Part shown: positions 28,010 through 36,859 of the stretch, in pieces
Layout of the letters: every line of letters starts with the position of its first letter
Position numbering within the stretch: the stretch's first letter is position 1
Assembly: GCA_003217735.2 (NCBI GenBank)
Contig: CP031585.1
Span: forward strand, 2,529,501-2,593,500
Reading direction: 5' to 3'
Length of the DNA: 64,000 nucleotides
Origin: Marinibacterium anthonyi
GTDB lineage: Bacteria; Pseudomonadota; Alphaproteobacteria; Rhodobacterales; Rhodobacteraceae
The notes under the pieces: model-generated
Database searches by the model: none
Told to the model about the DNA's origin: nothing
The model's input: only the letters and a program-made list of their open reading frames with translations
Translations under genes and position numbers: made by a program

Positions 28010-28337
28010 GATCCCGGAATGAAACACGATCGCATAGATGGGAGAAGGGCGCGCAGCCGGTTGTCGGGGAGACGGATAGCATAGAGCGCAAATCGGACGG
28101 GAGCGTTGGATCGGGGAGATTATCTGAAGCGTGTGAAGGGATAGGGAACCCGTGCCTGGGTAAGTCGGTCGGGAGCCTCGACGCCAGGCAACGCTACTGG
28201 AAAGAACGCGACACCAGTGCAGCATTTGCGGTGCAGACAGCCCAATATTCGGCTGGAGGCGTTGCGACACTGATGATGCCGGCAGGAGGAGGGTCATCCA
28301 GGCCCTGGCAGCGCCTTGAGAGGTCAGCTCTAAGCGC
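28010..28337. other. 328-bp gap at the left edge of the mobile backbone
   Basis: No gene or clear repeat was found. It separates the defence-type genes from the H-NS/ArdC block and could contain an old element boundary, but I could not identify an attachment site. Confidence 0.35.
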
Positions 28338-28955
28338 TCACTGACCAGCAGGCTTTGGCCTGGGCTGATGCAGGCGTCGGCTGGTGTTCTTGCGGAAGGT
28401 GTTGCGCAGATCCTTGTTGATCAGGTCGATGTCGAACCAGCCCGGGTCGAAATGCCCGCCGGCCCAGCGAAGGTTGGAGCTGTGGTCCTCGTGGTTCGGA
28501 TCGCGGATGGTCTCGAGGAAATTGGCATAGGACCAGGGGCCGCCGACGTCCTCGGGTGGCCGGGCACGGGCACCTTCGGTGCATTCTGCGTGGCGGGGCA
28601 GGGGATCGAGGGATAGCCACTCCTCAATCCGGATCACATGGGTCCAATCATCGCCAAAGTCGTAAAGGTAAGTGAAGGTCAGATCCTGGCCGGTGAAATC
28701 CGCCAGCCTGACCCCGGTGTAGTCGAAGGTCTGCGGTCCGCCGAAACCATCCTCAAGCTGATTGGGGTCGCCATAGCGCAGCCCGCCGATCCGGAACTCA
28801 TGCAGATGGCTGTCGGTCCAGCTGAACGCGGCCTGCAGCACCAAGTGCAGCCTGTCGAGCGTCCAGTCCGACGGCACGACAAGTCGCCGCCAGATCGGCG
28901 GGTCAATCTCCGCCAGAGAGACATGCAGGCGGACGGCATTCGCGGGCTGGTACAA
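28338..28955 (-). CDS. plasmid pRiA4b ORF-3 family protein
   Basis: This protein of about 205 residues has hallmark motifs LHVSLAEIDPPIWRRLVVPS, LHEFRIGG, TYLYDFGDDWTH, the ARARPPEDVGGPWSY segment and a C-terminal FDPGWFDIDLINKDL. The family is common on agrobacterial and other alphaproteobacterial plasmids and also as a passenger of IS1096-type elements; its function is not known. The likely start is TTG at 28955 (LYQPANAV) behind a G-run. A longer frame from ATG at 29024 would overlap the upstream gene. It is read just after the H-NS-like gene, 14 bp apart, probably as one operon. Confidence 0.85.
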   Translation of the reverse strand: MYQPANAVRLHVSLAEIDPPIWRRLVVPSDWTLDRLHLVLQAAFSWTDSHLHEFRIGGLRYGDPNQLEDGFGGPQTFDYTGVRLADFTGQDLTFTYLYDFGDDWTHVIRIEEWLSLDPLPRHAECTEGARARPPEDVGGPWSYANFLETIRDPNHEDHSSNLRWAGGHFDPGWFDIDLINKDLRNTFRKNTSRRLHQPRPKPAGQ

Positions 28956-28969
28956 GACAGGCCCCCCGG

Positions 28970-29287
28970 TCAGATCGCAAAATCGTCCAGCGATTTTCCC
29001 GAAGCCAGCGCCTCGGCGATCCATGCCGGTTTGCGCCCACGGCCAGACCAGGTGATTTCGGCGTTCTCCGGATGGCGGTACTTGGGCGCGGACGCCGCGC
29101 GTTTCCGGGTGGGAGCCGCTTCCGCAAGCTCGTCGAAACTGAAACCGAGTTCGCGGGCCAAGTCGTCAACCTTGGCGCGGGCCTCGGCCTTGCGACGGTC
29201 CTCGAAACTGGCGATGGCCTTCGCAACATTCTTTTGCAACTGCTTCAGCTCGGGAAGCGACAAGGCGTTAAGATCGATATCCGTCAT
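28970..29287 (-). CDS. H-NS/HvrA-family nucleoid protein
   Basis: This 105-residue protein has an N-terminal coiled-coil oligomerisation region (LSLPELKQLQKNVAKAIASF) and a C-terminal AT-hook-like DNA-binding domain (KYRHPENAEITWSGRGRKPAWI, with the TWSGRGRKP signature). The family silences horizontally acquired DNA. On mobile elements it often limits the cost of the element to the host. ATG at 29287 (MTDIDLNALS) follows AAGAGGAC. It is divergent from the ardC gene, with 359 bp between. Confidence 0.92.
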   Translation of the reverse strand: MTDIDLNALSLPELKQLQKNVAKAIASFEDRRKAEARAKVDDLARELGFSFDELAEAAPTRKRAASAPKYRHPENAEITWSGRGRKPAWIAEALASGKSLDDFAI

Positions 29288-29591
29288 CTGGTCCTCTTTT
29301 ATTGCCCGTTGGCTTTGAGCCCGAGCTCGCGGGAAGGAAGGCGTCTGGCGCTGGAAAACAGGCACCGCGATTGCGTGTCAGATAAGCGCAGATATCCTGG
29401 GGATTACAACACGTCGGGGATTGACGGCTCGCGGTTGGTGGCTTTTGCCTTTTTATGCCTGCCTCGGCTGAATACGAGGATTGTCTGGGGAAAGCCTTCC
29501 CCCTGGTCGGCACTGGCGTTGCCGACACACCCCCATCAGCGGGGAGACCCCGCAACGCCCCCGAGAGTGAAAGTGCGGGTGGGTTTTCCGT
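29288..29591. other. divergent region between hns-like gene and ardC
   Basis: No gene was recognised in these 304 bp. The region should contain the leftward H-NS promoter and the rightward ardC promoter. The latter would lie before the structured leader at 29592. Confidence 0.4.
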
Positions 29592-29631
29592 GACGGGTTG
29601 AGGGCTGGAGGAGAGGCCTCCGGCGCCCGTC
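29592..29631 (+). promoter_or_regulatory. radC-motif-like structured leader of ardC
   Basis: GACGGG (29592-29597) pairs with CCCGTC (29626-29631), and an inner hairpin CTGGAG/CTCCGG encloses GAGAGGC. It ends 15 bp before the ardC ATG at 29647. The same design recurs before other backbone genes. The known radC RNA motif of alphaproteobacteria lies upstream of genes for DNA-interacting and anti-restriction proteins, which fits. Confidence 0.65.
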
Positions 29632-29646
29632 GCGGAGATCATCCCG

Positions 29647-30384
29647 ATGGCGAGAGAGCATCGCGCGGCCCGCAAGGGCGGCCCGCGCACGAACCTTTAT
29701 GACGACATCACCGACAAGATCATCGCAGAGCTGGAGGAGGGCCGGCTGCCCTGGGTCCAGCCCTGGGGGACGGCGGCGGCGCAAGCGCCGCTCGCCATGC
29801 CGCGCAACGCCAGCACGGGTCGGCAGTATTCCGGGATCAATGTCCTGATCCTCTGGGGCGCCGTGATCCAGCAGGGCTATCCAACCCAACACTGGCTGAC
29901 CTTCCGCCAGGCGCTGTCGCTCGGCGGCAATGTCCGCAAGGGTGAGCGGGGCACAACCGTCGTCTATGCCGACCGTTTCACGCCAGAAGACGAGAAGCGT
30001 CGCGCCCGGGAGACAGGGGAAGACGCAAGCAGCATCCCGTTCCTGAAGCGCTTTACCGTGTTCAACGCGGCGCAATGCGAGGATCTGCCCGACGACATCG
30101 CCGTCGAGGCACCGCCACCGCCGCCCGGGCTGATCGAGCCGCGGGTCGAGGAACTGATCACCGCGACTGGTATCGACTTCCGGATCGGTGGCAACCGCGC
30201 CTTCTATGTTCCCGCGCTCGATTATGTGCAGGTGCCACCTCCGCAGGCCTATTTCGAGCCGATCAACTGGCACCGGACCGCCCTGCACGAGATGGGGCAC
30301 GCGACAGGACATGCCTCACGGTTGGGGCGGGACTTCTCGGGCGGTTTCGGCACGAAGAAATATGCCTTCGAGGAGCTGATCGCC
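29647..30384 (+). pseudogene. ardC: ArdC-like antirestriction protein, 5' part (split gene)
   Basis: These 246 codons hold the N-terminal ssDNA-binding domain (NLYDDITDKIIAELEEGRLP, WLTFRQALSLGGNVRKGERG) and the zincin active site HEMGHATGHASR near residue 217. The frame is intact to AFEELIA at 30384, then enters the recombinase element and stops at 30393. The missing 3' part (EISSAFCCASLG...) reappears at 36922-37146, exactly in phase. ArdC proteins protect incoming conjugative DNA against restriction. The truncation removes the end of the metallopeptidase domain, so activity is doubtful. Confidence 0.88.
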
Positions 30385-30447
30385 TTATCTTGACAGTCTG
30401 CACCGCATGCCACCCTGCCGTAGGATGGGTGACAGGCGTCGACGGTA

Positions 30448-30511
30448 GGCAGTTTTCAGGCTGGCCGCCGCGCTTACCAAAGAGCTGGCGGCGGCCAGCC
30501 TGAGAACTGCC
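30448..30511 (+). repeat. large inverted repeat (24-bp arms) near the left end of the recombinase element
   Basis: Left arm 30448-30471 and right arm 30488-30511 are complementary at 23 of 24 positions around a 16-base loop. It lies 63 bp inside the element and 48 bp before the first recombinase start. It could be an anti-readthrough attenuator or an accessory recombinase-binding structure. Confidence 0.8.
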
Positions 30512-30558
30512 GGGCCGAAGCGTGCACCGGGTGGGGGCATGGGGAGGGTTTTGCGCTG

Positions 30559-31908
30559 GTGTCGATTATTTCTGTTTGCGAGCGTCGCGTGGCCGGGGGT
30601 CTCGACGCGCATGTGCCGTTGATCCTGCGCGGTGACGCGCTCTACGACCCCGATCTGGATCGCTTCTTTCTCGACCTGCCGCTATCGGGGATTCGATCGC
30701 GGCATTCGCTTCGCGCCCAGGCCTATGATGTGACAGTTTGGCTTCGCTTTCTCGATGCCTGCGGCAAGACCGTATGGGCTGCGACCCGCGACGATGTTGA
30801 GGCTTATCATCGTGCGCGCCGGCGCGGCGATGCTGGTCAGCGGATCACGGCGGCAAGCTGGAACAGGGCCGTCGCCAGCCTTGATCGCCTCTATCGCTGG
30901 GGCGAGCGGCAAGGGCTGATCGCCGAGGCACCGTTCAACCGTCGTGCCGTGTGGCGACCGGCGCAGGGTGGACGTCGCGGAATGATCGCCGCGCGCAACG
31001 ACGCCTATGAACGCGTTGCGAAGCGGTCGGATGTCCGGTTCGTCACGATGGACGACTACCGCATCTTCCGCGAGGTCGGTCTGCGCGGCCTCGCGCCTGA
31101 CGGCAGCGAACGCCCCGGCGCACGTGATCGGAACGGATTGCGCAACGCACTCTTCGCCGATCTGCTCGTCACGACAGGTTTGCGACTGGAAGAGGCCTCA
31201 GGTCTGCTCGCCGGTGATCTCGCGGTTATCGTTCCGGACGGCGATGAGAACCGGCAGCTCTGGCTGCGCCTGCCGCCGCCGCTCACCAAGGGCGATCGCG
31301 GACGAAGTGTTCTGGTCCCACGCCGGCTGCTTCGTCAGATCGCGGCCTATATCGATGTCGAGCGCGCGGCAGGCGCGGCCAAATTCGTCGCGCGCGATGG
31401 TGCGGCGTGCTTTGACCGGCCGATCCATATCACCGACGCCGGTCTCGACCGCATGCGCGATGTCTGCACGCCAGAAGAACGATGCCGTCTGATCCTGTGC
31501 AGCGAGAACGGAACGCCGCGCGAGCCCGCGGCGCTATGGCTGACCGAGGTTGGACAGCCCGTTCGACCCAATTCCTGGGAGGTGATCTTCGCCCGCGCCT
31601 GCAAGCGCTGTAGAGACTATGGTTTCTCGTTGTCGATCAGCCCGCACCAGCTGCGCCACACCTTCGCGGTCCATATGCTCGCCTTGCTGATCCAGGAGCG
31701 TCTGCGCGAAGCCGCATTGCCGGCGGGGCCGATGGAGAGCTACCGGCTGATCCTGGGCGACCCGCTGCAGCAGGTGCAACGCCTGCTCGGCCACGCGAGT
31801 CTCGCCACCACCTATATCTATCTCGACCATATTGCGACCCGCGCCGATACGGTGGATTCGGCGGTCGAGGAGTTGCTGGCACTGCTGCCGGGACCGCAGG
31901 GCGCATGA
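30559..31908 (+). CDS. tyrosine recombinase, first of three
   Basis: This 449-residue recombinase has all canonical catalytic boxes. Box I is TTGLRLEEASG (Arg near 208), box II HQLRHTFAVHML (near 363), and box III LLGHASLATTYIYLDH (His near 410, nucleophile Tyr near 419). The N-terminal part is a SAM-like core-binding domain. The GTG start at 30559 has a GGGGAGGG binding site eleven bases upstream. Its stop overlaps the next ATG (ATGA), so the three recombinases are translationally coupled. Confidence 0.9.
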   Translation: MSIISVCERRVAGGLDAHVPLILRGDALYDPDLDRFFLDLPLSGIRSRHSLRAQAYDVTVWLRFLDACGKTVWAATRDDVEAYHRARRRGDAGQRITAASWNRAVASLDRLYRWGERQGLIAEAPFNRRAVWRPAQGGRRGMIAARNDAYERVAKRSDVRFVTMDDYRIFREVGLRGLAPDGSERPGARDRNGLRNALFADLLVTTGLRLEEASGLLAGDLAVIVPDGDENRQLWLRLPPPLTKGDRGRSVLVPRRLLRQIAAYIDVERAAGAAKFVARDGAACFDRPIHITDAGLDRMRDVCTPEERCRLILCSENGTPREPAALWLTEVGQPVRPNSWEVIFARACKRCRDYGFSLSISPHQLRHTFAVHMLALLIQERLREAALPAGPMESYRLILGDPLQQVQRLLGHASLATTYIYLDHIATRADTVDSAVEELLALLPGPQGA

Positions 31909-33692
31909 GCGGGCGTCCCCGCAAGGGCAGGCCCGTCGCTTTCGTACCCGTCACGCCGGAGCGAGCCAATCCCGATCCGGTGCTCGGCCTCAGGTTCGTC
32001 ATCGAGGCGCGGCATGGCGGGACCGTCCTGGTCGACATGACCGATCTCGATCCTCGTCCGCTCGCTATCGCCTTTGCCAGCGCGTTGCGCCGGTCGGCCG
32101 CGCTCGGCGGCCGGATCGGTGCGGCCAGCGTCATCAAACAGTATGTAAACTCCTATCGCCGTTTCTTCACCTGGCTTTCCGATGAGGCGGGGGAGGTGGA
32201 CGGGCCCGAAGACGTGCGCGCAGCCCATGTCGACGGTTTCGCATCGGCACTCGAACGCGGGGGAATGGGCGCGATCTACCGGCATGTGACGGTCAGCAAG
32301 ATCGTCAATACGCTGCGTGCGATAGAGGCGGATCGGCCCGACAGGATCACGCCCGACCTCCATGAGCGGTTGCGCTATACAATGGCGACCTCGGCGGGAC
32401 GCTCGACCCCGCGTGATGCCTACAGTCCCTTCGTCGCCCGCGCGCTGCGCGACGCGGCCCGTACGGACGTGGAAGCGATATTCCGCCGGATCGGCGCCGA
32501 GGATCGGACCGATGAGGGCGATCCGGTCATTGCCGGAGCGCGGGCCGATGTCGAAGCTCTCATCGCGCGCCATGGAGCCGTTCGGACCGAGAGCGTCGAG
32601 CTGCGCCGTCTCTATTTCATGCGCTTGCGGCGCGGTTTGCCGATCAGCACGCTGATCGACGACCTGCATCGCCGACATCATCTGCACGTCACCGATCTGC
32701 CGCCATTGCTCGTGCTGCTTGCTCTCGATACCGGCCTCGAGCCGGAATGCCTGAAGGCGCTGACGGTCGATTGCCTGGCCAATCCCTCCGCCGGAACCGT
32801 TGAACTTCGATACCTGAAGCGACGCGCCGGCGCCGCCGGGCACAAGAGCATGCGCGTGCGCGACGGCGGCCTCGGCACGCCGGGTGGCCTTCTCCGCCGG
32901 CTGATCGAGATCACGACCGTCGCCCGTCAGCATCTGCCCACCGATTGTCTCTGGGTTTACCACAACGTCGGCGGTCTCCATGCCGGCATCCGTCATCCGC
33001 GCGAACGCCTCGACGCCTGGGTGGCACGGCACCGGATTGTCGATGAGGAGGGCAAGCCGCTCCATCTTCTGCTGTCCCGGCTTCGCAAAACCCACAAGGC
33101 GCTGTGGTACACCAAAACCGAGGGGTACATCGCCCGCTTCGCGGTCGGCCACACGCCCGAGGTCGCGGCGCGCCACTACGCCGATCTGCCATCGCTGCGG
33201 CCCCTGCACGAGGCCACCGTCGCCGATGCCTTCCGCGACGCTGTCGTCGCCGCGATGCCGACCATCCTCGCGCCAGCAGCCGAGAAGACGCTGCGCGAAG
33301 CGCCCGAACAGGCCGGGCCGCTGATGCCGCCGGATGCGGTCGGTTCCATTCTCGATGGGGAGCAGGATCTCTGGCTCGCCGCCTGCGCGGGGTTCCATAG
33401 CAGCCCCTTCGCCGAGGCCGGCTCGCCATGCCAGCAGCCGTTCTGGGGATGCCTCCATTGCCCCAACGCCGTCATCACCGCCCGCAAGCTCCCCGCGATC
33501 ATGGCCTTCCTGTCCTTCGTCGAAGACCAGCGGCAGGGGCTTCCCGGTCCCGACTGGATGGTCAAGTTCGGGCAGGTTCATGCCCGGATCGTCCATCAGA
33601 TCTTGCCCGCGTTTTCCGATGCCGTTGTCGCCGAAGCGCGGTTACGCGCCGTGGAGGAGCGCCTCTATCTGCCCCCCGAGGCGCGCGCATGA
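31905..33692 (+). CDS. tyrosine recombinase, second of three (atypical catalytic boxes)
   Basis: This 595-residue recombinase resembles Tn554 TnpB-type proteins in length. Box III is recognisable (VGHTPEVAARHYADL near 415-428). Box I reads LDTGLEPECLKAL, with Glu where the catalytic Arg is expected, and box II reads SRLRKTHKALW, lacking the leading His. The C-terminus has a Cys-rich segment (CQQPFWGCLHCPNA) that may bind zinc. It overlaps both neighbours by ATGA. It may act as a structural or DNA-binding partner rather than an independent strand-exchange enzyme. Confidence 0.85.
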   Translation: MSGRPRKGRPVAFVPVTPERANPDPVLGLRFVIEARHGGTVLVDMTDLDPRPLAIAFASALRRSAALGGRIGAASVIKQYVNSYRRFFTWLSDEAGEVDGPEDVRAAHVDGFASALERGGMGAIYRHVTVSKIVNTLRAIEADRPDRITPDLHERLRYTMATSAGRSTPRDAYSPFVARALRDAARTDVEAIFRRIGAEDRTDEGDPVIAGARADVEALIARHGAVRTESVELRRLYFMRLRRGLPISTLIDDLHRRHHLHVTDLPPLLVLLALDTGLEPECLKALTVDCLANPSAGTVELRYLKRRAGAAGHKSMRVRDGGLGTPGGLLRRLIEITTVARQHLPTDCLWVYHNVGGLHAGIRHPRERLDAWVARHRIVDEEGKPLHLLLSRLRKTHKALWYTKTEGYIARFAVGHTPEVAARHYADLPSLRPLHEATVADAFRDAVVAAMPTILAPAAEKTLREAPEQAGPLMPPDAVGSILDGEQDLWLAACAGFHSSPFAEAGSPCQQPFWGCLHCPNAVITARKLPAIMAFLSFVEDQRQGLPGPDWMVKFGQVHARIVHQILPAFSDAVVAEARLRAVEERLYLPPEARA

Positions 33693-35905
33693 CCGCGCCC
33701 GCCCTTGCCCGCGCGCATGCGTTCGATGATCGGCCCGTGCTGGCGTGCGCGCCGCTCAAGCCGGGCCATGCCCGCGAGGACCTGTCGCGCGTCGGCGATC
33801 CAAGCTGGAATCTGGGTCCCGCCGTCTTCCGTGAGAACGCCCGGCGCTGCCACGTCACCGTGCATTTCGACGTGCTCGAAGATGCCGATGTGCAGGCAAT
33901 GATGCGCGCCTATCTCTATGCGCGTCTCAATGTCGACCTTCCCGGCCATCGTCCGAAGCTGCCGCCCAGCTGCGTGCGGCAGGCGTTCAACCGGGCGCGG
34001 CGCTTCTTCGGCTTCGTCCGCGAACGATTGGGCGCGCTGGACCTTGCCCGCATTGATCCTCCGCTGATCGACGCCTACGCGCGGCATCTCCGAGAGGACC
34101 CGGCAAGGCGGCCCGTCATTGTCGGGCAGCTTCTCGAGGTCGTCATCGACTTCTATCTCTACCGCGAGCACCTTCCCGGCGGCGGCTTGTCGTTCGAACC
34201 GTGGGACGGGCGGCCACCCGCGCGCGTCGCGGGCTATCGTCATGTTCCCGAGAACCGGACCCCGCGCATCCCCGAGCCGATCATTGCGCCGCTTCTGGCA
34301 TGGTCGCTGCGCTACATCACGGTATTCGCAGGGGACATTCTCGCCGCCCGGCGTGAGCTTTCCCGGCTCGAAGCGCGCCGCGACCGGCTCTTCGTTGCGG
34401 AACAGGGATTGCCGCATGCGGAGCGCCGCCGCCGGCAACGGCAGCGACTGGTGCGCTATTTCCGGTCCCGCGCGCGGCAAGGTCGGGGCGTGCCGGTCTG
34501 GGCAAGTCCGCCCAACGGTTCCGCATCCGTCGATCCGGTAAGCGGGGAGCTTCTGCCCGTCGTCAACGTGCAGCTTCTGCATCTTCACGTAGGCGTCGAT
34601 GCCGCCAGGGAGCCGGCGATGCATCTCGCTCTCGCCGGCGGCGCGTCCGATCTCATCGCCGCCGCCATCGCGGATATCGGGATCGAACCCGGCGGCATGG
34701 ATACGCCGATCTCGGTCGATGCCGATCTCGACCGGCCATGGCGGCTCCGCTTCGATGCCAAATCCCTCGTCTTGGAAGAGCGCATGCTGCAGGCAGCGGC
34801 TTATGTGGTCTGCGCCTATCTGACCGGTATGCGCGATTGCGAGGTGCAGGCGATGCGCCGGGGATGCCTGACGCTTGCGCGCAGCGAGGACGGCACCGTG
34901 TCACGACACCGCGTCCGTTCCACCGCCTACAAGGGAAAGGGGGCCCGGGGAGCGCAGGCGGAGTGGGTGACCATCGAGCCCGTCGCCGATGCGATCGGGG
35001 TGCTCGAACAGTTGACCCGGCGCGCGGCTGTTGCCCATGGCCTCGATACGCTCTGGCCCGTGCTGTCTGTGACGCGAAGTAGCAAACCGCACGTCTCCGC
35101 CGAGATCGTGCGCCAGATCAACGCCTATCGTGACCACCTGAACAGGCTGTTCGGGACGGAAGAGGCGCCCGCCATACCGCCCGGGCCGGACGGCAAGCCC
35201 TGGCGGATCACGACCCGCCAGTTTCGTCGCACGATCGCATGGCACATCGCCAACCGTCCCTTCGGAACGGTGGCCGGCATGATCCAGTACAAGCATGCAT
35301 CCGTCGCCGCGTTCGAAGGCTACGCGGGTAGCAGCGCCTCGGGTTTCCGCGCCGAGGTCGAGGCGCAACGCCGGCTCGGCCAGATCGATGATCTGCTCGA
35401 GTATTTCGACAGGCGGCGCGGCGGGGCCGACCTTGGTGGGCCGGCCGGTCCTCGTGTCGCGCGTACCCTCGACGAGACATCCACCGAGCTTGGGCCATTG
35501 CCGCCGATGATCGCCGACCGGTCCCGTCTGCGCACCATGCTCGCCAGTCTGGCCCGCACCCTGCATGTCGGACCGCTTGCCGATTGCTTCTTCGATCCGG
35601 CAACCGCCCTGTGCCTCAAGCGCGTGACAGATGCCGCGGCAGACCGCCCGCTGACAGCACTTTGTGAACCGACCCGCTGCCCGAACGCCTGCATCGCGGA
35701 ACATCACAGGCCAGTCTGGGAGCGGAGTGCCGATGAGGCACGCATGTTGCTGCGCGAGAAGCGACTGCCCGGATTGCAGCGGGCCGCGCTCCAGCAGGAG
35801 GTTGACCGGATCGAGGGCGTGCTGGCCCGGATCGCGCCTGAGGGCGCGGCGCCGCCCGTTCGGGCGGCGGTAAAGGGAGAGGAAGCTTGGGATCGGGGTG
35901 AGTGA
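33689..35905 (+). CDS. tyrosine recombinase, third of three (large)
   Basis: This 738-residue protein from ATG 33689 (MTAPALARAHAFDD) is coupled to the second recombinase by ATGA. Box I is LTGMRDCEVQAM (Arg near 378), box II RQFRRTIAWHI (Arg in place of His) and box III QYKHASVAAFEGYAG (His near 535, Tyr near 543). A C-terminal Cys/His patch (DCFFDPATALC, CEPTRCPNACIAEHH) may be a zinc module. A longer upstream reading exists in the same frame but lies inside the second gene and is not needed. Its 3' end runs into the structured leader of the cargo gene. Confidence 0.88.
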   Translation: MTAPALARAHAFDDRPVLACAPLKPGHAREDLSRVGDPSWNLGPAVFRENARRCHVTVHFDVLEDADVQAMMRAYLYARLNVDLPGHRPKLPPSCVRQAFNRARRFFGFVRERLGALDLARIDPPLIDAYARHLREDPARRPVIVGQLLEVVIDFYLYREHLPGGGLSFEPWDGRPPARVAGYRHVPENRTPRIPEPIIAPLLAWSLRYITVFAGDILAARRELSRLEARRDRLFVAEQGLPHAERRRRQRQRLVRYFRSRARQGRGVPVWASPPNGSASVDPVSGELLPVVNVQLLHLHVGVDAAREPAMHLALAGGASDLIAAAIADIGIEPGGMDTPISVDADLDRPWRLRFDAKSLVLEERMLQAAAYVVCAYLTGMRDCEVQAMRRGCLTLARSEDGTVSRHRVRSTAYKGKGARGAQAEWVTIEPVADAIGVLEQLTRRAAVAHGLDTLWPVLSVTRSSKPHVSAEIVRQINAYRDHLNRLFGTEEAPAIPPGPDGKPWRITTRQFRRTIAWHIANRPFGTVAGMIQYKHASVAAFEGYAGSSASGFRAEVEAQRRLGQIDDLLEYFDRRRGGADLGGPAGPRVARTLDETSTELGPLPPMIADRSRLRTMLASLARTLHVGPLADCFFDPATALCLKRVTDAAADRPLTALCEPTRCPNACIAEHHRPVWERSADEARMLLREKRLPGLQRAALQQEVDRIEGVLARIAPEGAAPPVRAAVKGEEAWDRGE

Positions 35906-35943
35906 CGGGATGAGGAGAGCGGGAGAGGCCTGCTCCGCCCGTC
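35904..35943 (+). promoter_or_regulatory. radC-motif-like structured leader of the cargo ardC-like gene
   Basis: GACGGG (35904-35909) pairs with CCCGTC (35938-35943), and the inner hairpin GAGCGGG/CCTGCTC encloses AGAGG. It starts on the stop codon of the third recombinase and ends 13 bp before the ATG of the ArdC-like gene. Confidence 0.62.
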
Positions 35944-35956
35944 CTGGAGACCTGTC

Positions 35957-36859
35957 ATGTCCCGATCTTTCTCATCGGCCGGGCGCGCCGATGTTTATAA
36001 CCGTATCACCTCCGAGATCATCGCCGCCATCGAGGCCGGCGCCGGCGACTGGCGTGCGCCCTGGTTCCACAACGGGAGCAGCATCGCGCGTCCGACCAAC
36101 GTTTCATCCGGCAAGCGCTATCGCGGCATAAACACCTTGGCGCTCTGGGCCACGGGCTTTGCCGCCGGATATGACGACGGTCTCTGGGGCACCTACAAGC
36201 GATGGCAGGATTCCGGCGCGCAGGTGCGTAAAGGAGAACGCTCCACCACGGTCGTCTTGTGGAGGGAGATCAAGGTTTCCCAGCAGGCCGACGACGAAGA
36301 CGATGATGACGGGCATCGACGGATGTTCGCCCGCGCATTTTCTGTCTTCAATATTGCTCAGGTGGACGGGTACGAGCGCCCGGCGACCCCTGTGCTGCCC
36401 GAAGATGAACGCCTTGCCCATGCGGAAGCGTTCATTACAAACCTGGGCGTCAAGACGGAGTTCGGTGGATCGGAAGCCTATTACCGCCCGTCGTCCGACA
36501 CCGTGTTTATGCCGCCGTTCACTTCGTTTCGCGATGCCGCGTCATTCTACGGTGTCTGGCTACACGAGAATGGTCACGCCAGTGGCGCAAAGCACAGGCT
36601 CGACCGCGACCTTTCCGGTCGCTTTGGTTCGGCCGCCTATGCCGCCGAAGAATGCTGCGTGGAAATTCTCAGCGGGCTCGTCTTGGCAGACCTCGGGATC
36701 GCCCACCATCCGCGCCCCGATCATGCCGCCTATATTGCCTCGTGGCTCAAGGTCCTGAAAGACGACCCCAAGGCCATCTTCACAGCCGCCAGCAAGGCGC
36801 AGCAGGCGGCCGACTGGATGCATGCGCAGCAGCCCCATGCAGAGGAGGTAGCGGCATGA
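35957..36859 (+). CDS. ArdC-like zincin metallopeptidase/antirestriction protein (element cargo)
   Basis: This complete 300-residue protein has the N-terminal ArdC domain (DVYNRITSEIIAAIEAGAGD, YKRWQDSGAQVRKGERSTTV) and a C-terminal zincin domain with HENGHASGAKHRLDRDLSG and the downstream YAAEECCVEILSG glutamates. It is homologous to, but clearly diverged from, the ardC gene that the element interrupts. The element therefore replaces the function it breaks, at least potentially. The stop overlaps the ATG of the next frame (ATGA). It was probably carried in by the recombinase element; its own structured leader supports independent control. Confidence 0.88.
   Translation: MSRSFSSAGRADVYNRITSEIIAAIEAGAGDWRAPWFHNGSSIARPTNVSSGKRYRGINTLALWATGFAAGYDDGLWGTYKRWQDSGAQVRKGERSTTVVLWREIKVSQQADDEDDDDGHRRMFARAFSVFNIAQVDGYERPATPVLPEDERLAHAEAFITNLGVKTEFGGSEAYYRPSSDTVFMPPFTSFRDAASFYGVWLHENGHASGAKHRLDRDLSGRFGSAAYAAEECCVEILSGLVLADLGIAHHPRPDHAAYIASWLKVLKDDPKAIFTAASKAQQAADWMHAQQPHAEEVAA

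Noticed and set aside
31818-33596. 592-residue reverse frame opposite the second recombinase
   Set aside because: It is antisense to a gene with recognisable recombinase motifs; long antisense frames are expected at this GC content.
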